From: Acidimicrobiaceae bacterium
GTDB lineage: Bacteria; Actinomycetota; Acidimicrobiia; Acidimicrobiales; RAAP-2
Assembly (NCBI GenBank): GCA_003161575.1
Contig: PMOE01000025.1
Span: forward strand, 22,832 to 86,831
Length of the DNA: 64,000 nucleotides
Direction of reading: 5' to 3'
Under the pieces are notes generated by a model. The model was not told the DNA's origin and did no database searches. It saw only the letters and a program-made list of their open reading frames with translations. The position numbers were made by a program, and so were the translations under genes. Within the stretch, counting starts at the first letter, position 1. Every line of letters starts with the position of its first letter. This document shows positions 34,939-42,552 of this stretch, piece by piece.

Positions 34939-36408
34939 CTACCCGGCCCGGGCCGGTCCGGGGTGGGTCAGCACGGTGCGCGCCCGGGTGAATGCCCGCA
35001 TCCCCTCGGGACCGAGTTCGACCCCGAAGCCGGATTGTTTCCAGCCGCCCATGGGCGCCCGGAAGTCCATGGCCGACATGCCGTGGGTGTTGACGAAGAT
35101 CGTCCCTGCTTCGAGGCGGTGGGAGATCGACGCCGCCAGGGCCTCGTCGTTACTCCAGATCGACGCGCACAGACCGAAGTCGGTGTCGTTCGCCGCGCTC
35201 AGTGCCTCTTCGAGATCGCGGTAGCCGAGCACCGGGAGCGCCGGGGCGAATTGTTCTTCACGCACGATGAGCGCGTCGGGCGGGGGCGCCTCGACAATGG
35301 CCGGAGAGACCACGTACCCACCGGCCTCGGAGTCCTCGTCGCGCAGCTGGGCGGGCCGGTGGACCCGGGCCCCCAAAGAGGCCGCCTCGGCGATAAAGGA
35401 TTCGACGCGGTCCCGGGCTTGTGGTCGGTGGACCGGGCCCATGGTCACTCCGTCGACCAGCCCGTCGCCGACGACCTCGGTTGACAGCCGGGCCACCAGC
35501 GCCTCGATGAGGGCGGGCATCGAGTCTTCGTGCACGTAGAGCCGCTTGATGGCCATGCAGACCTGGCCGCTCGTCACGAAGGCGGCCTCGACGAGCCGGC
35601 CGGCCAATGCGTCGTCGATCTCGACATCGGGGGCGAGGATGGCCGGGTCATTGCCGCCGAGCTCGAGGACGAGCGGCTTGGTGGCCGCGGCGGCCGAGGC
35701 CATCACGGCACGCCCCGTCGGCACACCCCCGGTGAACGACACCATGTCGACATCTCGGTGGGTGACGAGCGCCTCACCGAGCGCCGCGTCGGGGCCGTTG
35801 ACGATATTGAGCACGCCGGGCGGGAGCGCGGCCGCCAGGGCGGCCACCGTTGCCAGCACGGCTCCCGGACAGGTGGGCGGAGCCTTGGCCACCACGGTGT
35901 TCCCGGTCAGCAACGCCGGCAACACCTTGTTGCCCATGACCGACACCGGCCAGTTGAACGGCAGCAAGGCGGCGACCACGCCGTGAGGCACGTGCTCGAT
36001 CTCGGTACGCCGGGCCCCCGAGCCGATGTGGCGCGGGGCCAGCGATTCGGCGGCGAAGGGGGCGAAGCCCGCCGCCATGGCACCGATCGTGCCGGCGTCG
36101 AAGATTGCCTCGAAGAGGACCTTGCCGTGCTCCCGGGTGAGCAGGCGGGCGAGGTCACCGCGGTCGACCGCGGCCGCCGCCTGCCGGGCGGCGGCCACCA
36201 CCGCCGCGGACCGGTCCTCGGTGCTGGTGGCGGCCCACCCCGGGAAGGCCCGCCGGGCCGCGGCTACCGCCTCATCGAGCTGGGCCAGTGATGCGGTGGG
36301 CGCGGTGAGGACCACCTCGGCCGGCCGCACCGGATTGGTCACCGCGTACGAGCCACCCGCCCCCGCCACGACCTGACCATCGATCACCAGTCCGAATTGT
36401 TCGTCCAC
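34939..36408 (-). CDS. aldehyde dehydrogenase family protein
   Basis: The GTG at 36408, four bases after a GGGGG ribosome binding site, gives 489 residues, normal for the family; the frame runs on to 36624 but without protein-like sequence. Motifs include PFNWPVSVMGNKVLPAL, SFTGGVPTGRAVM (NAD-binding), the catalytic-base Glu in LELGGNDPAIL, the nucleophile Cys in SGQVCMAIKR and the C-terminal EEQFAPALPVLGY. It should oxidise an aldehyde to an acid with NAD(P)+. It is the first gene of the minus-strand operon and diverges from the amidohydrolase operon across a promoter region containing an operator candidate. Confidence 0.9.
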   Translation of the reverse strand: MDEQFGLVIDGQVVAGAGGSYAVTNPVRPAEVVLTAPTASLAQLDEAVAAARRAFPGWAATSTEDRSAAVVAAARQAAAAVDRGDLARLLTREHGKVLFEAIFDAGTIGAMAAGFAPFAAESLAPRHIGSGARRTEIEHVPHGVVAALLPFNWPVSVMGNKVLPALLTGNTVVAKAPPTCPGAVLATVAALAAALPPGVLNIVNGPDAALGEALVTHRDVDMVSFTGGVPTGRAVMASAAAATKPLVLELGGNDPAILAPDVEIDDALAGRLVEAAFVTSGQVCMAIKRLYVHEDSMPALIEALVARLSTEVVGDGLVDGVTMGPVHRPQARDRVESFIAEAASLGARVHRPAQLRDEDSEAGGYVVSPAIVEAPPPDALIVREEQFAPALPVLGYRDLEEALSAANDTDFGLCASIWSNDEALAASISHRLEAGTIFVNTHGMSAMDFRAPMGGWKQSGFGVELGPEGMRAFTRARTVLTHPGPARAG

Positions 36409-36465
36409 GTCGCCCCCACTTCGGTCTGCGGCGAGCGAGGTCTCGCTCGACCGGGTGCTCCGCCC

Positions 36466-36481
36466 CGGTCCGTGCGGACCG
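36466..36481. repeat. inverted repeat CGGTCC-GTGC-GGACCG in a divergent promoter
   Basis: A perfect six-base stem with a four-base loop lies between the aldehyde dehydrogenase and amidohydrolase starts, 17 bases from the palindrome at 36498. It may be a second binding site or an mRNA leader hairpin on the minus strand. Confidence 0.35.
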
Positions 36482-36497
36482 AGGACTATCTCGTCTC

Positions 36498-36511
36498 TGA
36501 CGATAGTGTCA
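36498..36511. promoter_or_regulatory. palindromic operator candidate TGACGATAGTGTCA
   Basis: This 14-base dyad of the form TGAC-N6-GTCA lies 90 bases upstream of the aldehyde dehydrogenase start and 37 bases upstream of the amidohydrolase start. It is placed to control both operons. It is the least perfect of the five sites in its centre but keeps the right half GTGTCA intact. An overlapping ACTATC/GATAGT pair surrounds it. Confidence 0.55.
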
Positions 36512-36547
36512 CCTTTCGGTGCGCGACACGGCTCTCGGGAGCAGGCG

Positions 36548-37765
36548 ATGACGGCGACCGGCAGACCGGGCCGGGGCTCACTCCTGCCCGATCCCGAGGC
36601 CCGGGCCATCGTGGTCCCGATCATCTCGGTCGACGACCACCTGATCGAGCCGCCCGACCTTTTCGAGGGCCGGATGCCCGCCGAGCTGGCGGCCGAGGCC
36701 CCCCGGGTGACCGAACTCGAATCGGGCCGGGAGGCCTGGGCCTTTGAGGGGAACCTTTACCCGAATGTGGGCCTGAACGCGGTAGTGGGACGCCCGAAAG
36801 AGGACTGGAGCATGGACCCGGCCCGCTTCGAGGAGATGCGGCCGGGCTGTTTCGATATCGACGCCCGGGTCGGCGATATGGACGCGGCGGGAATCTGGGC
36901 TTCGCTCTGCTTCCCTTCCCTGGTGGCTGGATTTTGCGGCTCGGTGTTCAGCCGTGCGGCAGACCCCGAGCTGGGCCTCGCCTGCGTCCGGGCCTGGAAC
37001 GACTGGCATCTCGACGTCTGGGCCGGCACCCACCCGGGCCGGATCATCCCGCTGCAGCTGACCTGGCTCTCCGATGTGACGGTGGCCGCCGCCGAGGTTC
37101 GCCACAACGCCGAGCGCGGCTTTCGGGCGGTGAGCTTTCCCGAGTTCCCCGCCCAGTTGGGACTGCCCTCAATCTTCTCGGGGCGCTGGGACCCGTTCTT
37201 CGCCGCGTGCGAGGAGACCGAGACCGTCGTGTGCCTGCACACCGGGGCGTCGTCGTGGGCACCCCTCCCCTCCCCCGACCCGCCCTTCGAGCTCCTCCCC
37301 ACCTTGTTCCCGGTGAACGCGTTGGTCGCCGCGGCGGAGTGGCTCTGGTCCGGTGTTCCCCTGCGCTTCCCCGGCCTCGCCGTCGCCCTCTCCGAGGGGG
37401 GCATGGGCTGGGTACCCATGCTGATGGACCGCGTCGACTACGTCGTGGCCCACTCGGCGTCGGGCACCGAGTCAGGGGCCTGGCCTTCGGCCCTGCGGCC
37501 GAGCGAGGTCCTCAGGCGCAACTTCTGGTTTTGCAGCATCGACGATCCGTCGGTGATCCCCCTTCGCCACGTGATCGGGGTCGATCACATCATGGTGGAG
37601 AGCGACTATCCCCATGCCGACTCGAGCTGGCCCGACACCCAGGCGGTGCTGGCCGCCACCATGGGCCACATCCCCGAGGCCGAGCTGCGAGCCATCGCCG
37701 GCGGCAACGCCGCCCGCCTCTTCCGCTGGGCCCTCCCCGAGCACGACGATTGGCGGGTACCATGA
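36548..37765 (+). CDS. amidohydrolase-2 family metal-dependent hydrolase
   Basis: From the ATG at 36548, after a GGGAGCAGG ribosome binding site, the protein has 405 residues. It is a TIM-barrel amidohydrolase of the ACMSD-like group: ISVDDHLIEPPDLFEGR at the first strand, an internal VVCLHTGASSW with the metal His, and the C-terminal MVESDYPHADSSWPDT with the catalytic Asp. Proteins of this group in actinobacterial lipid-degradation clusters usually occur in pairs, as here; substrates are mostly unknown. The TGA overlaps the next ATG (ATGA). Confidence 0.86.
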   Translation: MTATGRPGRGSLLPDPEARAIVVPIISVDDHLIEPPDLFEGRMPAELAAEAPRVTELESGREAWAFEGNLYPNVGLNAVVGRPKEDWSMDPARFEEMRPGCFDIDARVGDMDAAGIWASLCFPSLVAGFCGSVFSRAADPELGLACVRAWNDWHLDVWAGTHPGRIIPLQLTWLSDVTVAAAEVRHNAERGFRAVSFPEFPAQLGLPSIFSGRWDPFFAACEETETVVCLHTGASSWAPLPSPDPPFELLPTLFPVNALVAAAEWLWSGVPLRFPGLAVALSEGGMGWVPMLMDRVDYVVAHSASGTESGAWPSALRPSEVLRRNFWFCSIDDPSVIPLRHVIGVDHIMVESDYPHADSSWPDTQAVLAATMGHIPEAELRAIAGGNAARLFRWALPEHDDWRVP

Positions 37766-39261
37766 CCGGCCCGCGTCCCGAGCCGCGCACCCCGCCCAAG
37801 GCCCTGGTGACCACGGTGGTGGTCGATGCCGACGGCCACGTGGTGGAACCCCCCGAGGCCTGGAGCGATGTCCCCGAGGAGGCCCGGCCTCGCATTGTGG
37901 CCGACTCGGTCGGGATTGAACACGTCATCGTGGGCGACACCGAGATCCTGGCGGTCCCCCTCGGAACGCTCGCCACCCCTGGATCGAGTTTCGCCGACTT
38001 CGCCTCGTATGCGCCGCTGTCCGAAGCCCACCAGGGCGGATCGGATCCACACCTGCGCCTCATCGACATGGACGCAGAAGGCATCGACCAGGCCGTGCTC
38101 TTCCCCTCGATCGGGCTCTACTTCTCCGCTGTCGCGGACCCCGACAGCGCGGTGCACCTGGCCCGGGCCTACAACGACTGGCTGGCCTCATACTGCGCAG
38201 CCGACCGGTTGCGTTTGTTCGGGGCGGCCATGCTTCCCCTCCAAGACCCGGTGGCCGCGGCGGCCGAGCTGCGCCGGGCCGCCAACGAGTTGCATTTTCC
38301 CGCGGCCTTCGTCCGTCCCAATCCCTGCGGTGGCCGATCCCTGTCCGACCCGGCCTATGAGGTCGTCTGGTCGGCCGCCGAAGAGGTGGGCGTTCCCGTC
38401 TGCGTCCATGAGGGCAGCTCGGTCATCGTCCCGACCCTTGGCTCCGATCGTCCCTTCAACCCGCTCATCCTCCACGCCGTATCCCACTCCTTCGAACAGA
38501 TGCTGGCCTGTGCCCAACTCATCGCCTTCGGGGTCCTCGAACGCCACCGGGACCTGCAGGTGGTCTTCTTGGAATCGAGCGGCGGCTGGGTGCCCTTTTG
38601 GCTCGAACGCCTCGACGAGCAGGCCGAGACGTTCGGGGGGTTCTGCCCGGACATGGTGGAGCGGCCGAGCGACTACTTCGCCCGGCAGTGCTTCATCAGC
38701 TACGAGATTGACGAGGCGACATTGCCCGCCCTTCTTCCGTTCATCGGCGAGGACCGCGTGGTGTGGGGCTCGGACTACCCCCACCACGACGCCACGTTCC
38801 CCGGCGCCGTTGACGCGCTCCGCTCGACGTTGGCACCACTGCTCCCACGTGCCCAAGCCAAGGTCCTCGGCCTCAACGCCCGAGGTCTCTACGGGCTCCC
38901 GTCGCGCCACTCGGGCCCGGCCGCCGTGGTCCACGCCTACTTCACCGCCGTGACCACCCGGGACCCAGACGCCCTGCGCCGGCTGTTCACACCCGATGCC
39001 CGGCTGGTGACCGGCGGCATCACGTTGGTCGGCGCCGCCGACATCGTCTCTTTCTATGCGACCGGGGCCTTCATTTTCGACGACCTCCTGCCGCGGCCCG
39101 GGGCGCTCGACATCGACGGGGCCCGGGTCGAGGTGACCATCGAACTGCACGTCGGCGGGACGGACAGCTCCATCGTCGATCAGTTCACCGTGGCCGGGAA
39201 CCAGATCAGCCGACTCGAAATCTCGGCCCTGCCGTCGGTCCTGCAGTTCGACAGGCCCTAA
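37762..39261 (+). CDS. amidohydrolase-2 protein fused to a C-terminal SnoaL-like domain
   Basis: The 499-residue protein starts at the ATG at 37762 that overlaps the preceding TGA; an open frame upstream is only a shadow. Residues 1 to about 385 are a second amidohydrolase (VVDADGHVVEPPEAW; VCVHEGSS; VVWGSDYPHHDATFPG). Residues about 390-499 look like a SnoaL/NTF2-like alpha+beta barrel (AAVVHAYFTAVTTRDPDALRRLFTPDARLV, then IDGARVEVTIELHVGG). Such domains usually bind polyketide or steroid-like rings, and the fusion is not one I know as standard. Metal ligands of the hydrolase appear intact. It is followed by DUF35 and thiolase genes in the same operon. Confidence 0.8.
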   Translation: MTGPRPEPRTPPKALVTTVVVDADGHVVEPPEAWSDVPEEARPRIVADSVGIEHVIVGDTEILAVPLGTLATPGSSFADFASYAPLSEAHQGGSDPHLRLIDMDAEGIDQAVLFPSIGLYFSAVADPDSAVHLARAYNDWLASYCAADRLRLFGAAMLPLQDPVAAAAELRRAANELHFPAAFVRPNPCGGRSLSDPAYEVVWSAAEEVGVPVCVHEGSSVIVPTLGSDRPFNPLILHAVSHSFEQMLACAQLIAFGVLERHRDLQVVFLESSGGWVPFWLERLDEQAETFGGFCPDMVERPSDYFARQCFISYEIDEATLPALLPFIGEDRVVWGSDYPHHDATFPGAVDALRSTLAPLLPRAQAKVLGLNARGLYGLPSRHSGPAAVVHAYFTAVTTRDPDALRRLFTPDARLVTGGITLVGAADIVSFYATGAFIFDDLLPRPGALDIDGARVEVTIELHVGGTDSSIVDQFTVAGNQISRLEISALPSVLQFDRP

Positions 39262-39270
39262 TATCCCGCC

Positions 39271-39693
39271 ATGCTCGCTCACGGCCCCCCGTTCCGGCTG
39301 CTGCCCCGGATCGACTCGGACAACCACTTTTTTTGGACAAGTGGGGCAGACGGTCGGCTCCGCTTCTTGCGCTGCCGGTCCTGCGAGTCCTTCGTCCACC
39401 CCCCCGCACCGCGTTGTCCCCAGTGTCTGGCCGAGTACCTGACCCCCGAGCCGGTCAGCGGACGCGCCGTCCTCGAGAGCTTCACCGTCAATCATCAACA
39501 GTGGGTCCCGGGCGCCGAGCCCTACATGGTGGCCTGGGTGTCCATCGTCGAGCAGTCCGACGTGCGGCTCACCACCAACCTAATCGACGTTGCCCTCGAG
39601 GACGTGCACATCGGCATGCCCGTCGAGGTCATCTTCGAACACAACGACGACGTGTACCTGCCCTTGTTCCGTCGGGTCGGAGGGGAGAAGTGA
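39271..39693 (+). CDS. DUF35 zinc-ribbon / OB-fold protein
   Basis: This 140-residue acyl-CoA-associated protein has a rubredoxin-like zinc ribbon (C-x2-C at CRSC and C-x2-C at CPQC, about residues 35-53) and then an OB-fold domain (GRAVLESFTVNHQQWVPG). DUF35 proteins partner SCP2-thiolase-like enzymes, and in steroid side-chain degradation the two form a retro-aldolase. The GTGA overlap with the next gene supports a fixed complex with it. Confidence 0.88.
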   Translation: MLAHGPPFRLLPRIDSDNHFFWTSGADGRLRFLRCRSCESFVHPPAPRCPQCLAEYLTPEPVSGRAVLESFTVNHQQWVPGAEPYMVAWVSIVEQSDVRLTTNLIDVALEDVHIGMPVEVIFEHNDDVYLPLFRRVGGEK

Positions 39694-40907
39694 GCGGTCC
39701 GGCATCCGAGCCCCTCGAGCGACGGTCCATCATCTCGGGCATCGGCCAGTCCGACGTCGGGCGGCGTCTTGGTCGTAGCGAACTCGACCTCTCCGTCCAG
39801 GCCAGCCTGGCCGCCATCGAGGACGCCGGGCTCACCCGCGACGACATCGACGGGCTCTCGACCTACCCGGGCATGGGAGCGGGGACGGCCGGCTTCGCCG
39901 GGCCCACCACCCCCGAGGTCCAAGACGCCCTGCGCCTGCGCCTCAACTGGCACGACGGCGGCGGCGAGGGGCCGGCCCAGATCCGTGCGGTGATGGCGGC
40001 GTGCCTGGCCATCGGGGCCGGTCTCGCCCGCCACGTGCTCGTCTATCGTACGGTCACCGAGTCGACGGCCCAGGGCATGGGCGGTCGTTCGGGGATCGGC
40101 GGTACCGGTGGCGGCGGACACGGCGCGCCCCGTTTCGGGAGCTTCTTGCAGTGGTACCTCCCGTTCGGGGCGGTTTCTGCGGCCAACTGGATCGCCTTGG
40201 TCGGACAACGCCGGATCCACGAGTTCGGGCTCACCCGGGAGCAGCTGGCCCAGATCGCCCTCAACGCCCGACGCAACGCCGCGTTGAACCCCAACGCCGT
40301 CTACCGCGACCCGATGTCGATGGCGGACTACCTGGCGGCCCGCATGATCTCGACGCCACTGTGTCTGTTTGACTGCGACGCACCGTGCGACGGTTCGACG
40401 GCGGTGGTGGTCTCGCACGTCGACTACGCGCCCGATACACCGCACCCGGCCTGTCATGTGAACGCCCTCGGCACCGCCATGCGAGGCAGGCCGAGCTGGG
40501 ATCAGTTCGACGACATGACGACGATGGCCGCCCGCGACGCCGGGGCGTCGATGTGGGAGCGCACCGAGCTCCGTCCCGCCGACGTCGACGTGGCCCAGCT
40601 CTACGACGGCTTCTCCATGCTGACCATGGTCTGGCTCGAGGCGTTGGGGTTCTGCGCCCGGGGCGAGAGCGGCCCCTTCGTCGAAGGCGGAGAGAGGATC
40701 GCCCGCGACGGCTCTCTCCCGCTCAACACGGCGGGTGGTCAGCTCTCCGGGGGTCGGTTACACGGGTTCGGTCTGCTCCACGAGGCTTGCGTCCAGCTCC
40801 GTGGCGAAGGTGGCGAACGCCAGGTGCCCGGCCGCCACGAGGTCGCGGCGGTGGCCAACGGGGGCGGCCCCATCGCCGGCTGCATGCTGCTCACCCGGGG
40901 CAGGTAG
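39690..40907 (+). CDS. SCP2-thiolase-like lipid-transfer protein (Ltp2-type, DUF35 partner)
   Basis: From the GTG at 39690, which overlaps the DUF35 TGA, the protein has 405 residues. It shows the thiolase fold: SIISGIGQSDVGRR at the start, VAQLYDGFSMLTMVWLEALGF and NTAGGQLSGGRLHGFGLLHEA near the end. The N-terminal region lacks the usual catalytic cysteine loop of true thiolases. The HGFGLLHEA region and the DUF35 partner point to an Ltp2-like aldolase that shortens a side chain. Other thiolase-like reactions cannot be excluded. It is the last gene of the four-gene operon that starts at 36548. Confidence 0.82.
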   Translation: MSGPASEPLERRSIISGIGQSDVGRRLGRSELDLSVQASLAAIEDAGLTRDDIDGLSTYPGMGAGTAGFAGPTTPEVQDALRLRLNWHDGGGEGPAQIRAVMAACLAIGAGLARHVLVYRTVTESTAQGMGGRSGIGGTGGGGHGAPRFGSFLQWYLPFGAVSAANWIALVGQRRIHEFGLTREQLAQIALNARRNAALNPNAVYRDPMSMADYLAARMISTPLCLFDCDAPCDGSTAVVVSHVDYAPDTPHPACHVNALGTAMRGRPSWDQFDDMTTMAARDAGASMWERTELRPADVDVAQLYDGFSMLTMVWLEALGFCARGESGPFVEGGERIARDGSLPLNTAGGQLSGGRLHGFGLLHEACVQLRGEGGERQVPGRHEVAAVANGGGPIAGCMLLTRGR

Positions 40908-41197
40908 CTCCCGCGCCAAGCGCACCGGCGACCGCCGGGCCGGACAACTCCGGCCCTTCGGTCGACGAGGGCGCGAGAAGTGGCCCCGATGGCCCCTGCC
41001 CGGCGGTGTTGCGGCCCTCCACCGCTCCGGAGGCGGTGTCGCTCCCCGAGTGTTCCCCGGCGCCACCCAGCCTGGCGGGCGACTATGACGACGCCGTCAG
41101 CAAAAGGACCGCCGGGCCGACTAGCTTGACCTGGACGCAGCCCGGGGGGCCGCGTGCGGGGAGTCGCCGGCGAACCGGCGACGGAATGGGGGGATCC
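40908..41197. other. 290-base intergenic region, no gene recognised
   Basis: This stretch follows the thiolase-like gene and precedes the secreted-protein gene. It is GC-rich with open frames on both strands, but none has a plausible start or protein-like composition. The inverted pair cgccgg/ccggcg around 41164-41179 is the only visible dyad, close to the next start. Confidence 0.45.
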
Positions 41198-42544
41198 GTG
41201 GCTCCACGTCGGGTAACGCTGGTCGTAACGCTGGGCATCTTGGTGTCCACCGTCGTGCCGGTCCTCGGGCCAGGCGGGGCCGCCGGGGCCTCGGTCAGCG
41301 CCACGGCCGCGGTCCACGAACCGCGATCGGGCTATCTCGTCTATTGGGACCAGAACGAAGAAGAGGACTACTACGCCTCGGCCACCAGCGCCGAGGCCCA
41401 GCTGGAAACGCCCTGGGACCCCAACGGTCAGATGTGCCTGTTGAACGACGGCACCGGGCGCTGGGTCGTCGGCTACGACCCAACCAACCCGAGCCAACAC
41501 AACCCGGGTGGTCCCCCGCACCATGCGTTCAAACAACCTCCCATCGGCGAAGAGATGAACAACCGGTTCGGACAGTGGACCGGTTTGAACCTCTTCGTCG
41601 CCGGCCCCTTCCGCGACAAGAAGGGTGACCCCGGTGAGGACTCCCCACCCGACGCCAAGGGCGTCTTCAACGGCCAGTCGACCTACACCGGCTGTGCGGT
41701 CGACGCCCGGCACAATGTCTTCGCCGACGACATCGGGACCGGTCAGGGTTCCTTTCCCACGCCGACCGACGGGCGGCTGGTCGAGTGGTTCGCCCCCTCT
41801 TACAAGCAGTCCTGCATCCTCTACGGACCCACGACCGGCGGGGTCGACGGCGATCACCACGTAGACGGGAGCGGGGGGCTGGCTCAGCCCGGGATGATGG
41901 CCTGGAACAACAACGGCGACCTTCTCCTCCCGGTCGCCGCGTCGCCAACCGGCGGCCTCGGCGGCCAGGTATTGGCGTTCGCCCACTCGTCGTTCCCCCA
42001 GAGCCCCTCCCAGTGTGCCGGCGGGGTGTATCCGCGCTCGGCCATCAAAGACACCGTGTGGTTCCAAGGCGGCGGGCTGCTACCGGTGCCCATGGCCGTG
42101 GCCAAGGATCCGACGTGCGACTGCTTCGCCGTCGATACGGCGTTCGGAGACCCGTCCATCGCCTGGCTGGACAGCGCAGGCCAACCAATCGCCGCTCATC
42201 CGACCATCCCCGGTGAGACCATCAGCGACTTCGGCAAGCCCTCGACCACCGCCTACAACCCCTTCGGCATGGCTTTCGCCCCCGACGGCACCTTGTACTT
42301 CGTGGACATCCACATCATCTGCCAGGGGGGGAATCTCGGGAACTGCGGACCGACCAACAACGAGGGGCGCGTCATGCGGGTGACCTTCACCAACGGCCAG
42401 CCGAATCCGGCCCAACAAATCGCCGGCGGGTTCGACTTTCCGACCAGCGTCACCTTGTGTGTGATCGGAAAGGGCATCTGCCCGTACCCGAGCCACAAGA
42501 CGCCCGCGCCCGACCAGGGCACCAAGGCCGAAGCCGGGGGCTGA
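41198..42544 (+). CDS. secreted protein with propeller-like repeats, function unknown
   Basis: The GTG at 41198 follows GGGGGGA by three bases; the ATG at 41186 is less likely. The 448-residue product has a signal peptide (VAPRRVTLVVTLGILVSTVV, with a GAAGASVSA cleavage area). A mature part follows, with repeated beta-propeller-like strands such as GLAQPGMMAWNNNGDLLLPV and YNPFGMAFAPDGTLYFVD, the latter resembling NHL/gluconolactonase blades. It contains several cysteines (CLLNDG, CAVDAR, CILYG, CDCFAV). Its stop is eight bases before the next gene, with which it forms an exported pair. I can name no enzyme activity. Confidence 0.72.
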   Translation: MAPRRVTLVVTLGILVSTVVPVLGPGGAAGASVSATAAVHEPRSGYLVYWDQNEEEDYYASATSAEAQLETPWDPNGQMCLLNDGTGRWVVGYDPTNPSQHNPGGPPHHAFKQPPIGEEMNNRFGQWTGLNLFVAGPFRDKKGDPGEDSPPDAKGVFNGQSTYTGCAVDARHNVFADDIGTGQGSFPTPTDGRLVEWFAPSYKQSCILYGPTTGGVDGDHHVDGSGGLAQPGMMAWNNNGDLLLPVAASPTGGLGGQVLAFAHSSFPQSPSQCAGGVYPRSAIKDTVWFQGGGLLPVPMAVAKDPTCDCFAVDTAFGDPSIAWLDSAGQPIAAHPTIPGETISDFGKPSTTAYNPFGMAFAPDGTLYFVDIHIICQGGNLGNCGPTNNEGRVMRVTFTNGQPNPAQQIAGGFDFPTSVTLCVIGKGICPYPSHKTPAPDQGTKAEAGG

Positions 42545-42552
42545 AGCGGCAG

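Noticed and set aside
40385..41197. Upstream extension of the secreted-protein frame to 40385
   Set aside because: It would overlap most of the end of the thiolase-like gene. The strong GGGGGGA site and signal peptide place the start at 41198.
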